From NCBI GenBank assembly GCA_963457665.1, contig OY735209.1, forward strand, positions 57,199,519 through 57,263,518: a stretch of DNA of 64,000 nt, given 5' to 3'. A program made the position numbers and the translations under genes. How positions within the stretch are numbered: the first letter of the stretch is position 1; the number at the start of each line of letters is the position of its first letter. The notes below the pieces were generated by a model. The model made no database searches and was not told the origin of the DNA. It saw nothing but the letters and a program-made list of their open reading frames with translations. The stretch comes from Thysanoteuthis rhombus (taxonomy: Eukaryota; Mollusca; Cephalopoda; Oegopsida; Thysanoteuthidae). Positions 37,591-49,385 of this stretch are shown one piece after another.

Positions 37591-38574
37591 TTGACGTTAT
37601 AACTAGGAAATGTACTTTTTCAGTGCTTATGTATAACTTGATAAAAGTAAAGGAGTTTTTGTTTTTTAATGGCACGTCCTTGACGTAAGTGGTTATTTAT
37701 GACTGAAAACAAAATTGTGATTATAAATTATGTCTGGACAACCAGGGTAAGTCTAAAACGTTCTGTTTTTTTCCCCCCCAATACGGAAGCCTACCAGGAC
37801 CGTATAGTGATTAGTTTGCGTATGTCCAGTCAGGTACAGATAGATCTGAATCAATCCTAAGCCAGACGTTGACATGGGAAATCGGCATCTGGCAATTTTT
37901 TTGCCATAATTCAAAGTTATAAATTACAATATGAAGTACAAATCAATAAGAGGACACGTACCTCCGCTAAAGCCATTGTCAGAGAGAGTAACTGCGCATG
38001 TATCTATCACCAAAATTTTATCACTTCTCCCACAGTCTATTACCCATCCTCCCATAAAACTTCACAGAGAACGGCTGGAGATATTGTGTGGATAGACATC
38101 AGGGCTCTCACCAACTTGCCAGTTCAAAATTCCCTGACATTTTTCAAATTTCCCTGACAATAGAAAGTCATCATAGGCGTAACTGATGACCTACTCCAAG
38201 CCCATTCAGTTACCCCTCTGGAAAAAGCAACACATCAAAAATGTCATCAATCTGTAACCATGCAAATTATGGCTAGATAAAAAAAAAAAAAAAAAGCTAC
38301 AAAAGGCTTTTTTTTCTTTTTCTAAAGACTTTAAGGTTAAGAAGCAGCGGAACTTGGCCTTCCAAATCCCTTTTAATTTCTAGATTTTCTACACATGGGG
38401 GGGGGGGTTCTTTCACTGACATAATACACAAGGGATTTAGTAGTTAGAAAGTATATAAAGAGCTTTTTTTCCCCCCCTTACTATACACAAAATTCTGACA
38501 TTTTGAACAATTTTTTTGAAATCTGAAAATTTCCCTTGAAATTTTGACTATATTAGTGGTGTGGACATAACTAA

Positions 38575-39405
38575 AAAAGAGAGGTAATTGTGTATGGATC
38601 CACCTCAAAATTCAATCGGTTCTTCCTTAGTTGAAATTTATTGATAACTTTTAGTGATATCATGAGGACAGTCATGAGTGTATATATTGATGCAATTGAA
38701 GAGAAGAAAAAAAAAATCAGAAAAAATTCTGTTAATCAGAAAAAAAGTCCCTGGATCCATCCAAAGCTTCCTTACCCCATTCCCAAAAAGGGATTTCATA
38801 GAAATCTTTCATAACTTCCAGAGATATTGTGGAGATAGATATGAAATTTTGGCAATATCATACAAAAATTGGAGATATCATGTAGACATATACAAGCATA
38901 AACATGAATGTATGGAAAAAGTACGGAAAAATATCTCTCAAAAAAAAAAAAAAAAAATTTAAAAAAAAAAAAAAAAATTAGATCTGCCCCAAAATTTAAT
39001 GAGTTCTCTCAGAACCAAATATCCGTCCTTCCACAAAATTTCATTGAAATCCATTGAGATCTTTCAGTTGGAGATATCATATGGACATCCAGAGAACTCA
39101 TGGAGATATTTTATGATTACAGACAGTCAGCTAGGTCATAGGGGAGATGATTGTGTACGGATCCAGACAAAAATTTCCTGACTTCTATAGCCCATTGCCC
39201 ACCCTTCGATGAAATTTCATTGAAAACCATCAAGACTTTTGGAGATATGTGAACAGACATGAAATTTCGGCTATATAATGTGGCATGAACATAAAACGTA
39301 GGGGAGGTAATTGCACACAGGTCTGCCTCAGAATTCAATTGGTTCTTCTTTGGCCTTTTGTACATCCTTCCATACAATTTCATAAAAATTCATTGAGAAC
39401 TCCTA
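38575..39405 (+). repeat. Diverged tandem repeats, about 150-200-bp units
   Basis: At least four units share GAGAGGTAATTGTGTA.GGATC / GGGAGATGATTGTGTACGGAT / GGGGAGGTAATTGCACACAG, then CC..AAAATT(C/T)AAT.GGTTCT, a run like CCTTCCA.AAAATTTCAT.GAAA, then CATTGAGA and a GGAGATAT block. Two A-runs interrupt at 38.94-38.98 kb. Units with an AAATTTCAT.GAAATCCATTGAG core are common in invertebrate intergenic DNA. Confidence 0.7.
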
Positions 39406-40302
39406 TTACATCTCTATGTATATAGGGTTTGTATTTTGTCTTAGACATATCTCTCCTATTCTACAAATAGGCTAATCACGTTTGGTCGTTTTCCTAAGAA
39501 GTCTATATTCAGATTTTGGAGGACTTTTGATATATCCTTTTAAATCGTTTCCTCTAACTATAAACCAATTTTCATCTTTATGCAAATTTGTTCTAGGTCT
39601 CTTCCTAATTCTATTGGACTTACCAAAGTTACACAAGTTAATGGTTTGTATCTACTTACATACAGTGTAATACTTTAAAACACTTCTTTAATTTTTATTT
39701 TCTTTTTTCTAAGAGAAAGAAGTCCAATTAGAATCAGATCAAAAAGGGTACAATTCAAATTTCTTGGCACAGGAAATACCATCACAACTGCAGATTAGCA
39801 ATCAGTATATCTAACGATCAACAAAAGCAGTTCTTGAAAAAACACTTTCAAAGGGAAGTAATCAGCTGTAAATCCATACAAGTAGATGCAACTAAGAAAA
39901 AAGTTCTTCTGTATTACAGAGTGACAAAATACGGCATTGGATGGATTTGCCACTGAAGACATTTTGCAAAATGAGTATTAAAAAAAAAATAAAATAAAAT
40001 AAAAAAATCATATATCCCGGAGATGAATTTGTTCAACTCATTCTTTTAGATGTAAAATATTTATCAATAACTCCTTAGTCCAGAGATCAGAGCAACAAAT
40101 TTGACACCATTTCGGCTTCCTTATTAACGTTGCTGACTCATTGTCACAAACTTGTCAGGAAAAGAAGAGGCTGAAGTGGCTATAGTTCAGATTGAGGATT
40201 CATTTTCCCCATAAAAACCACAAAAAAAATGCAGGATGCAAGTCGGTTATCAGAAACATTTTTGGAAGATGTTATGAAAAAAAAAAAAAGGAAGAAGAAG
40301 GA

Positions 40303-40815
40303 GGAGATAGAGATAGAGATAGAGGGATAGAGGGATAGAGAGATAAAGATAGAGGGATAGAGAGATAAAGATAGAGGGATAGAGAGATAAAGATAGAGGG
40401 ATAGAGAGATAAAGATAGAGGGATAGAGAGATAAAGATAGAGGGATAGAGAGATAAAGATAGAGGGATAGAGAGATAAAGATAGAGGGATAGAGAGATAA
40501 AGATAGAGGGATAGAGAGATAAAGATAGAGGGATAGAGAGATAAAGATAGAGGGATAGAGAGATAAAGATAGAGGGATAGAGAGATAAAGATAGAGGGAT
40601 AGAGAGATAAAGATAGAGATAGAGGGATAAAGATAGAGATAGAGGGATAAAGAGATAAAGATAGAGATAGAGGGATAAAGAGATAAAGATAGAGATAGAG
40701 GGATAGAGAGATAAAGATAGAGATAGAGGGATAGAGAGATAAAGATAGAGATAGAGGGATAGAGAGATAAAGATAGAGATAGAGGGATAGAGAGATAAAG
40801 AGAGAGATAGAGATT
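40303..40815. repeat. GATA-type minisatellite, 22-bp then 28-bp units
   Basis: About thirteen near-identical 22-bp units (GATAGAGAGATAAAGATAGAGG) are followed by about seven longer units that add one GATAGA hexamer or convert GATAGAG to GATAAAG. Open on several minus-strand frames because no unit contains a stop, giving spurious 208- and 221-codon ORFs of ISLSLYLYLSIPL type. Array is very homogeneous, so recent or actively converting. Confidence 0.95.
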
Positions 40816-42184
40816 AATTGCAGGATTAATTGCAGAACAATGCAATTAATTCTTAGTTGCACAAGAATTGTGGTACACAGAAACAATCTGAATTCCAAGA
40901 AACATTATAACCATTAGTCAACATTCTTCAAATGAGTATTTTCACCAAACAGTACATTTTGGTTCCTATCACAGAATTTGTAATGGCTGCTCTTAATCAA
41001 AACAAAGATAATATGATTTTTACTTTATCCAATAAACGTAATTTGTAAAAGAATTTCACAGAAGAAACAAAACATAATAATAGAAATACTTGAAAGTAGA
41101 ATTCGACCATTGAGCCGTGAATTAAAAAAATTTTTCCCTGCAATTTGCTTTAGCACTCAATCTGTATGTTTCGCAATACAAATTGGAAAAATTAATCATT
41201 GACAGAAGAGAACTGCAGTAAACCCTCACTATAGCAAATTAATTGGGGGGAGCGAAGGGTCATTAAAGCCAAAAGTTCATTGCACCTGATAGTTGACCCT
41301 CATTCAGTAAATAAAAAGTATTTTGGTAGTTTGCCACATTTTAGTAAATCCAGAAACAATCCAGTCGAACCTCATTCTATTTTTGACTTTACTTTACATC
41401 TTTTGGTAAATAATGATGAGGAGAAAGTTCAAGGCACTATCCTACTTCTGCAGCCGAGCCTTTTGTGAGATTTACTTCAAGATCAAAGTGCAGTATTTCT
41501 TCTGCTCACATCCATGAAACATAATGTTTTCAATTTTGAATATTAATATAGCTGTATTTTAATTGTCTTCACGAATTTCAATTCAATTTGAATTTTTTTT
41601 TCAGCAGACCAAGAAGAAACCGGAGTTACATTATGGTTGTATTTTAATTGTTTTTCTGATAATTACTGTTTTATAAAATTCTAACCAAACATACAAAACT
41701 AACAATTTGATTACAAAAATACAAAACAAACAATTGATTCCTATACAAAATTTTGAAATAATTAAGGAGGTAATTGAAAGTCAATTTGATTTATGGAAAA
41801 ATCAAATTACTTGACTTTCTCGCAGTGTAAAATACAAATGGGACAAACTTTAAAATTCTAAATTTATCCATTTTCCCAAATGAGGGGGGTGGACATAATG
41901 TCAGTTTCATGTGGGGACAAAGAAAAAAACCACTTTGTCTTCACAAGCAGTGTCACGAAGGCATCAGAAATGTCATCCTGACCCTCCTTCGAGTGCAATG
42001 AGGAGGTACTGACACATGGCTAGAATCACAAGAAAAAGTATAAGAAAACACGCACAATGACACTTCCCATCAAATTCTTTTCCTCGTTTCTTGATGAGAG
42101 TGGTATGTGACCTCCTCCATCTTCCTCCCTCTCAACTCCTGACTAACGAGAAAGAAATGAAATGAATAATAAAGTTATAAAATA
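40816..42184. other. No gene seen; possible pogo-type terminus
   Basis: CAGTAAACCCTCACTATAGC at about 41.22 kb resembles a pogo/Tigger terminus but I find no partner. A hairpin occupies 41776-41819. CTTCGAGTGCAATGAGGAGG at about 41.99 kb echoes TTTTAGTGCAATGGGGAGG at 23.33 kb. Confidence 0.35.
41776..41819. repeat. Hairpin-forming inverted repeat
   Basis: GAAAGTCAATTTGATTT pairs with AAATCAAATTACTTGACTTTC, leaving a 4-base bulge in the second arm and a 6-base loop. Confidence 0.65.
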
Positions 42185-44700
42185 GACCCTCACCTAACCA
42201 ATCTAGAAAATTAAATCAAAAACATCAAATGGGACATAATCAGTATTAGCAAAATGAGAAGACCAAGAAAAGAACTAATAGAACTGAAAAGCAAACATCA
42301 TCTCTAAACTACAGAGGAGAGAAAGTAAAACAAAATGGAGTAGGCTTTTTCGGCAATAAAGACCTCTAAGTCAACGTGGTAGGCATCAAAGCCGTTTCAG
42401 ACCACATGGCCTGCATCACTAGACAATTCTCAAAGAGGTACAAACAGAATATCATCCACTCGATGCTCCCACTTTGTAATCAACCAATGAAGAAATAGAT
42501 AACTTGTATGAGGAGTTGAACTCGCTACTGCAAGATACTAAAAAAATACTTCCAGGTCATCATGGGAGACTTCAACACACAAGTAGGACAAAGAAATGAG
42601 CGTTATGTTGGCAAGTTTGGATACAAAATACGGAACAAGAGAGGTGAAGATCTTGTAAACTTTGCAACCGCAAACGATTTCAAAATCAGGAATACATTCT
42701 TCAAAAAGAAACCCAATAGAAAATGGACTTGGGAGAGCCTCAACCACAAAACCAAAAATGAAATGGATTACATCCTAACGAACAAAGGCAACACTATCTA
42801 AGACATTCAAGTCCTTAACTAAGTAAACATAGGAAGCAACCGCAGAATGGTAAGATGTAAAATGCAAATAAACACCAACGAAGAACACAGAAAAACGTTC
42901 TGCACCAAACCACAACCGCTAAATGTACCAAATGAACTCACCTGATCCTTTAAGCAAAAATTGAATAACAGATATAAAATCCTCACCAAAGAATAACACC
43001 AATACCAACAAACTCTGCAGCAAAATAACAACCTCTCTAATAGTGGCTGCCACTATATTTATACCAAGGAGCATACAAACCATTAGTGAAATCTCAGGAG
43101 AAAACCAGGAAACTCAGAAAAAGCTCAGAAACCTAAAAGCTCAAACTATCGACAACAACGAAGGAAAAAATTGAGGACACTCAACTGAACAAAGCAGTCA
43201 AAAAGAAACTAAGAGAAGACAAAACAAGGTACACAACATCAATCAAGGACACAACTCTGAAAACATTGGGGCTTCAGAACTATAAACAAAGCTCTCTGAA
43301 TAGGACAGAAACAAATAACTGACATACTCAAAGAAAACAGAGACATAACAACAGACAGTGACAGGATTGTCAAACGTGCCCAAAAATTCTGCCAAAAACT
43401 CTACTCTTCAAAACATGGACTGCAAAACACCAAACAGGATATGCAAAACAAAAACAATCAGTTCGAGGACTTCCCAGAAGTTATATCATGAGAGGTTAAA
43501 CAAGCCATCAAATAAACAAAAAACAGAAAAGCCCCCAGGACCAGATAACATCACCATCGATCTACTCAAAAAAGCTGGTGAGATCATCACTAAGAAACTA
43601 ACTATTCTATTCAACTCATGTCTAAAACGAAGTGAAGTCCCGGAAGACTGGAACACGGCAATCATGATCCTTTTACATAAAAAAGAAACCCAAAATACCT
43701 CAATAAATACAAACCTATAGATCTACTCAACTGCATCTACAAACTTTTCACAAAAATCATTACCAACCAGATCACTGAAACATTAGATGAATACCAACCA
43801 CGGGATCAAGCTGGCTTTAGAAAAAGCTACTCGACCATGGACCATCTCCATTCAATACATCAGCTGAAAGAGAAAGCAGCAGAATACAGAATTCCACTCG
43901 CTGTAGCATTTATAGACTTCAAGAAGGCTTTCGACTCGGTGGAAATTCCCATGGTCATGTAAGTCATCACTCTATAAGGCGTAGACCCTATATACATCAG
44001 AGTACTATAACATACATACAGTCACAGCAGCTACTTCATCAGGCTGCACAGACTGGGCCCTTCCAGCTCCAAACAGTGCTAAGGCAAGGTGATACCAGCT
44101 CAACTATACTCTTCACAGAATGGCTCGAGATGATCTCCCAAACCCTAGACTAAGAATTCTATTTCTAAAAGAAGAAATCAAGCAAAGAATCCCACTGGGT
44201 TGCAAGTTTTTGGTAGAGCAAGCTAGACTTTCAAGAACAAGAAAATCTAAATAGTCCTGAAAATAGGGTATACATACGATATATCCTACCAGAAGTCACC
44301 TATGTAGCTGAAACATAGAACCTAACCAAAAGATTGACCCTCAAATTGAGAACCATGCAATGTGCACGCACGAAAATCATGCTGAATTTTACATGGGGAA
44401 ATCACAAGCCAGCTAATTATATCAGAGAAAAGACAGGAGTACAAGACATCATAGAAACTGATAGAAAACTAAAATGGCAATCAGCTGGGCATGTCGCAAG
44501 CATGTCACACAACCACTGGACATTACGACTCACTCTGTGGATCCCCAGAGATCAGGAGCAAGGCAGTGGCCAACAGAAAATAAGACAGCATAAGTAGCTA
44601 GATGAAGTACTGGCTCTGTGACATCGACAATAGAGAGATCTGGCAAATCTTGGGGAAGGTCCTGTCCCATGACGGACACTGACAGACTAATGATCATAAT
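42185..44700 (+). mobile_element. RTE-type LINE, longest copy (copy B)
   Basis: Reads an apurinic-type endonuclease followed by reverse transcriptase, in the RTE-clade order and with no separate ORF1. Endonuclease: IKWDIISISKMRRPRKEL near 42.2 kb, GVGFFGNKDL, the catalytic GDFN block (MGDFNTQVGQR, 42562), then NEMDYILTN. The terminal catalytic block reads GSNRR where the family has GSDHR, so it is inactive. Reverse transcriptase: PPGPDNITIDLLKKAG (43.5 kb), LNCIYKLFTKII, QAGFRK.YST.DH, and motif A AFIDFKKAFDSVE (43.91 kb). Near 44.15 kb about 270-300 bases present in copy D, including motif C, are deleted and the sequence resumes at KEEIK. The C-terminal part continues to the GAT/CAT-rich tail near 44.70 kb. 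The 5' end of the endonuclease is missing. Many stops and frameshifts; not mobile by itself. Confidence 0.9.
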
Positions 44701-44787
44701 CATGATTTCAGTTCTTCAAAAGATGGCAAATTTTTGATTTAGTAAAAGGATAGTTTTCATTAAACATTGACACTAACGTTTTTGGCC

Positions 44788-45215
44788 TTTCATCATCATT
44801 CTTTCATCATCCTTTGTCGGACATGTACCTTCCCCAGGATTCACCAGACCTCTTCATCATGGGCATTGTGGAGCCACTACTTTCTGAATTTGTATCTCCA
44901 TCTTGTATTCTGCCGGGCCTTAGTTTCGATTGTGCTTTCTGGGAATCCATGTTATGAGTTGTGATGACTATCAGTTGTCGGCCATTCTTGCAACATGACC
45001 AGCAGATTGTTATTTGGGTTTTTAATGGATTTTATATCTCAGACTCCTGTTTTTCCACTAATATATTGTGATCTCCCCATGTGAGGTTGAGCATGATTCT
45101 TCCATGTGTATGTTACATGGTTCTCAGAGGGTTAGTCTCTTGGTTAATTTCCATGTTTCAGCTCCATAGGTGATTATCTGGAAGATGCACTGATTGTATA
45201 CTCTACTTTACCCTT
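44788..45215 (-). mobile_element. RTE-type LINE, 3' fragment (copy G), tail-to-tail with B
   Basis: Minus-strand C-terminal part of the same polyprotein, 5'-truncated near the AETW block. Its GAT-rich tail (CATCATCATTCTTTCATCAT on the plus strand) faces the tail of copy B about 90 bases away. The two form an inverted repeat of roughly 420 bp per arm. Confidence 0.85.
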
Positions 45216-45992
45216 GAGGAAAAAAAAAATCATGCTTTACGCACCTAAATAGATTAGTCTAGGAAAATTCAATTGATGTCAGCATCATAATTTTATCCTC
45301 ATAGCAACACAACTGAAACAGGGGATGGGGGCCCAACTCAGTAAGATTGATAGTCATTATTCCTGTAATAAAATAAGTCTCAAACTTCAAACATAGCATT
45401 AACATTTCAAATCTATTTATATTAAATGTTTCACCTTGATGTACATCTTTTTGACACTCATCTCTGTATTTGGTACATGTATTTACTTTTCAAGCTCAAT
45501 TTTTGATAAATCCCTTATAAAACTTATTTTAACTACATTCCTCTTCTTAGAATAATGAATCCAGGACAAAAAAAAACAACTCAATTTTGAAGGGTTATCT
45601 CTTTTCCTTGGATATTCAACTGGCTGAGAGCTCCATTTAAAGAGAGGAGTAGCCAACAGACTAACAAGTATAAAGTGAAGACTTAGGAAATTAACACAAG
45701 TATATAATGAGTAGAATTGTCCTTTCCTACACTGCAGCAGAACAATTATTATTGTCTTCTTTTTTCTTCATACAACTCAACCAAGAGGAAGGATGGTGCT
45801 TAATTGAGAGTTGTTCACTGTTAATATACTGCCACTATCAGGGAAAGCAAGGAGAAGAATTTAGTCAGGTCTCAACCAGAAAGAGATAACAGAGTTCACA
45901 GCTTGTTCAAGAGAGGGCAGATTCTATAAATAAAACAGCATTCACAAGTAATTCAAGGAAAATAAATTTTCCACACATTGTCAAGTTTAAAA
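45216..45992. other. No gene seen
   Basis: AT-rich spacer without supported features. Confidence 0.4.
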
Positions 45993-47750
45993 CTGTGTCA
46001 GCACGTAAATAGGGAATAAAAAAACAAGAAGATACTCAAAATGAAGACCTGAAAATAGCTAAGATAAAAAAACCAAATTGAATAGATCCAAGTCTTTTTA
46101 TGGCTCCTGTCCTCACTCCACAAAATGGCTCACTTTTTTTATCAATGCAGAGTTGAGAATAGTAATATGACTCATCTATTTTTATACAGATCCACATTTC
46201 ATGACTTGAACATTAATAAGTATACACATACTTTTTTTTTCTAAATTCATCGTTTATTGGTCTTCATTTGTCATAACTGGGAATCAATATGGCAGCCAAT
46301 TGCAGCCGTTATGTAATTAAAGTAATTCTAGAGACAATTGCTGAGCTAATCCCCCGTTCGTCTTCTAAAATCCGGTTTTTGTACCCCAGTCAGTAACCAA
46401 TTGAAATAACTGGCAATGGGAGAGAAGATTTGATGTTGGCCGGTTAAAAGACAAAAGGACAACAGTGTAGTATCGATTATTGCAAATTGTGTTCAGTCAA
46501 AAAGCATCATGCCAGAATGTCAACATTTTAAAATGAATATTTCAACCTAATTCCTATTCATGAAGTAATTTCATTCAATATTTTTTTTTGGCAAATTCGA
46601 ATGATTAAAGTTTTCATAGTGTTTTATTTTTCATTTCATATATATACAGAAATAATTAGTAAAATATTTTTTTTAATCTGAATATTAAAATAAGTAATAC
46701 TTTTATAAAAAATAAGTATTTTACAACAATTTTTACATAACTGGAACAAGAAAGATCTGTTTTCTTGGCTTTGACATGCCCTCAAAAGTCATGCAGAATC
46801 TCTAAAAAGTATAATCTTATTGAAAAGGTATAATTATGTCTTCATCAGATTTTGCCACCATGAAATCATAAGAAACAATAAAAGGTTTTGATTTAATTAT
46901 TTTCGTTAATAACTGAAGGGTATGATTATACTGTTTTAGAGCCTATGTATTATGCAAATATGAAATTAAAACTTGTTATTCAATAAGATTCTTCTTTCTT
47001 TTTTTCAAATGGATAAATATTTCCCACAGAAAGTGAAATGAATTATAATGAAATGGCAAGTAAAGACAAAATCAACTCATTAAATGTTTGAAAATTGATT
47101 ATAAACTCATGTCATACATTCTAGCAAGTCATGCAAAATCTCAAAGATTTATAACTTTTAATTGAAAGGTATAATCAAATGAAATACTCAGATATTAATG
47201 CAAAGTAAAAACTAACAAATATTACTTCATTCAAAAATATTACTCATTTTTATAGCTCAAATTCAAAAAAAAAATAAGGATCAATTATTCTTCCCGTAAT
47301 ATATGGTATCGAATAAAAATAAAATCACAATAAAACCTTTTGATTCATTCCAATTTACAAAGAAAAAATACAAAATTAAATTACTTGATATGTACTAATT
47401 CGGTCAAAATATTCATACTACAGTAAGTAAATAAGGAATTTAAAGAAAACAAGATACGCTAAATGATGACCTAAAAATAGTAAAGGTAAAAAAAATAGAC
47501 CCGATTCCTTTTACATCTTGTCCCCACTCTACAAAATGGCTCACTTTTTTTATCAATGCAGAGTTCTGAATAGTAATAGGACTCCTCTATTTTTGTAGAA
47601 ATCCATGGAAGGGGCAGGGGAGAAAAAAAAAATAGTATGATTTTCTGGACAGATTTCTTCTAATCAAAGGTGAAGGTAACTTGCAGTAGTCTGTAACTAC
47701 ACTGTTGTCCTTTTGTCTAGATGCTTTTTGACCAGGATTCAGTTTGATCC
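45993..47750. repeat. Nested repeat block: flanking direct repeats around R1 copies
   Basis: 45993-46200 and 47422-47610 are direct repeats sharing CAAAATGGCTCACTTTTTTT, ATCAATGCAGAGTT and GAATAGTAATA(T/G)GACTC.TCTATTTTT. Between them lie R1 (46.43-46.95 kb) and a shorter R1-like piece (47.10-47.25 kb: AGTCATGCAAAATCTCAAAG, AAAGGTATAAT). At 47.69-47.75 kb, CTGTTGTCCTTTTGTCT and GCTTTTTGACC are the reverse complement of 46.45-46.51 kb. The arrangement could be a decayed element with repeated ends or several insertions of one family. No coding sequence is visible, so it is not shown to be an LTR element. Confidence 0.6.
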
Positions 47751-48754
47751 AGGAGTTTTTCAAAACATATAAGCAACAAGAGCAGCTATCACTAGAATCT
47801 GAAATAAACTTACTGACTCAATGTTTTGATTGACTCCTGGAACTGTGCCAATTCAGGTCTCCATATGGAATAAATAAACAAACAATAATAAAAGTAATCA
47901 GTGTTCAGACAAGGAAACTATGATTAGATCATCCAGAAATTCGTTATTGATATTTCTATGTTAAGCCTATTTGACAATTTTTTTGTCTTCTCCAACGTAA
48001 GCAAAAAAAAAAAAGTGTACGATCAACTTAAAGTCTTATCTTCAGCGTCTTGTGAGATCCGATTTCCATTCATTGAAAAGAAGTTGTTGTGTGCACACGC
48101 ATGTTGGCATCTCCAGTGTAGAGTTAGATTTGTCTATGTTAGTCATACAGAGACAGCAATGACTGATGTTCTCTATTAGATGTCATATATTCATTGCACA
48201 AAAAGTAGCGAGACATCTTGTTTTTCCTATAAAAGGTTATAATTGTTGATAGTGTGTGTGTGTGTGTATGGGTACATGTGTGCACAGCGCAAAAAAGATT
48301 TACCATTAAAAAGTTATTGAATTGAAAAGGTCACTTGGGTTTCCCAATATAACGCTGTTCGTTAAAGTGCAATTCACAATATGCAATGTATTGGTGGACC
48401 CCAACATTTTTGCCTATACTTTTGCCCTATTGTCCAGAAAAGTATGAATAAAAACAATTCTCCCTTTGAACCTGTAACTCCGATATTTCAGGCTGAGAGC
48501 TATTTTACTATACAATGTGAATCCATTTGATGACAGAGGTGACAAGTCCCACGCACTCACTAAAAAATAGTTGACGTATGCTGAAAACCAACTGTGAAAA
48601 TTAACTGTATCAAATAGAAACTTTTCAGTAATCAATGGACAAAATTTTCTTTAAATTCATTCCTTTTTCCCCTTCCTCCTCAGGAGCTCCTCTGAGGATG
48701 CAGAGGTTAAGGGTTCAAATAGTCGAGTCATTAATGCAAATTAGTTAATATTTT

Positions 48755-49385
48755 GTTTTTCAGTACAGGATGCAGAACAAATATGTTGAAAACGAAGACA
48801 CAACAATCAAAATCTACCAAAGACACGAATCTCGATGAAATCCTCAAAAAGAGAAGAAATCAAGTGAAGAATTACACTAGGTTGGCAAGTTTTAGGCAAG
48901 GAAAGCTCAACCTTCAAAAAACGGAAAATTCCACTAATGCTAAAAAGAAGGGTCTACAACTAATGCATCTTCTTGATAATCACCTATGGAGCTAAAACAT
49001 GGAACCTAACCAAGAGACTGACCCACAAACCAAGAACCATGCATCATACATGCATAAAAGAGAATCATGCTCAATATAACAAAGTGATCACAAGACAGCA
49101 CAGTATATTAGAGGAAAAACAGAAGTCCAAGATATCATAAAATCCATAAGACCAGCCCATTGCCATTAAAGTTAGATTGAAAGAAATGTAGACAATCGCT
49201 AGACATCATGAATCACAAGGTAGATCCTGAGAGATCACATGCAAAATTGAGATTGACAAAATACAAGATGCTTGACAAACTAGAGAAGTTCAGGAAGTAT
49301 TGGCTCTGTGACGCCCACGATAGAGAAGTGTGGCTAATCTTAGGGAATGACAGATACTAAAAGGCTGATGACGATGATGATGAAA
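48755..49385 (+). mobile_element. RTE-type LINE, 3' fragment (copy E)
   Basis: Begins at the NK.VENE.T.IKI block, then jumps to the KEEIK-like block with the DHYIYLGQ segment deleted, and continues through the ETW, KTAQYIRGKT and W..H..EVW-type blocks to a GATGACGATGATGATGA tail (49.37 kb). An 80-codon open frame at 48753-48995 is an out-of-frame part of it. Multiple indels. Confidence 0.85.

Noticed and set aside
38100-38560. Possible transposon between CAGGGCTCTCACC and a CTGACATTTT...-containing stretch
   Set aside because: ATTCCCTGACATTTTTCAAA recurs loosely at both ends but termini do not pair convincingly and no target duplication is seen.
40180-40898. Reading frames of 221 and 208 codons, the longest in the window
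   Set aside because: Pure translations of the GATA-type minisatellite (ISLSLYLYLSIPL repeats); two overlapping frames open at once shows it is repeat effect.
45993-47610. Reading the direct repeats as terminal repeats of an LTR element
   Set aside because: No coding sequence, primer-binding site or polypurine tract seen between them; kept as an unexplained repeat block instead.
48708-48720. B-box-like GGGTTCAAATAG
   Set aside because: No convincing A box; isolated match to a short motif.
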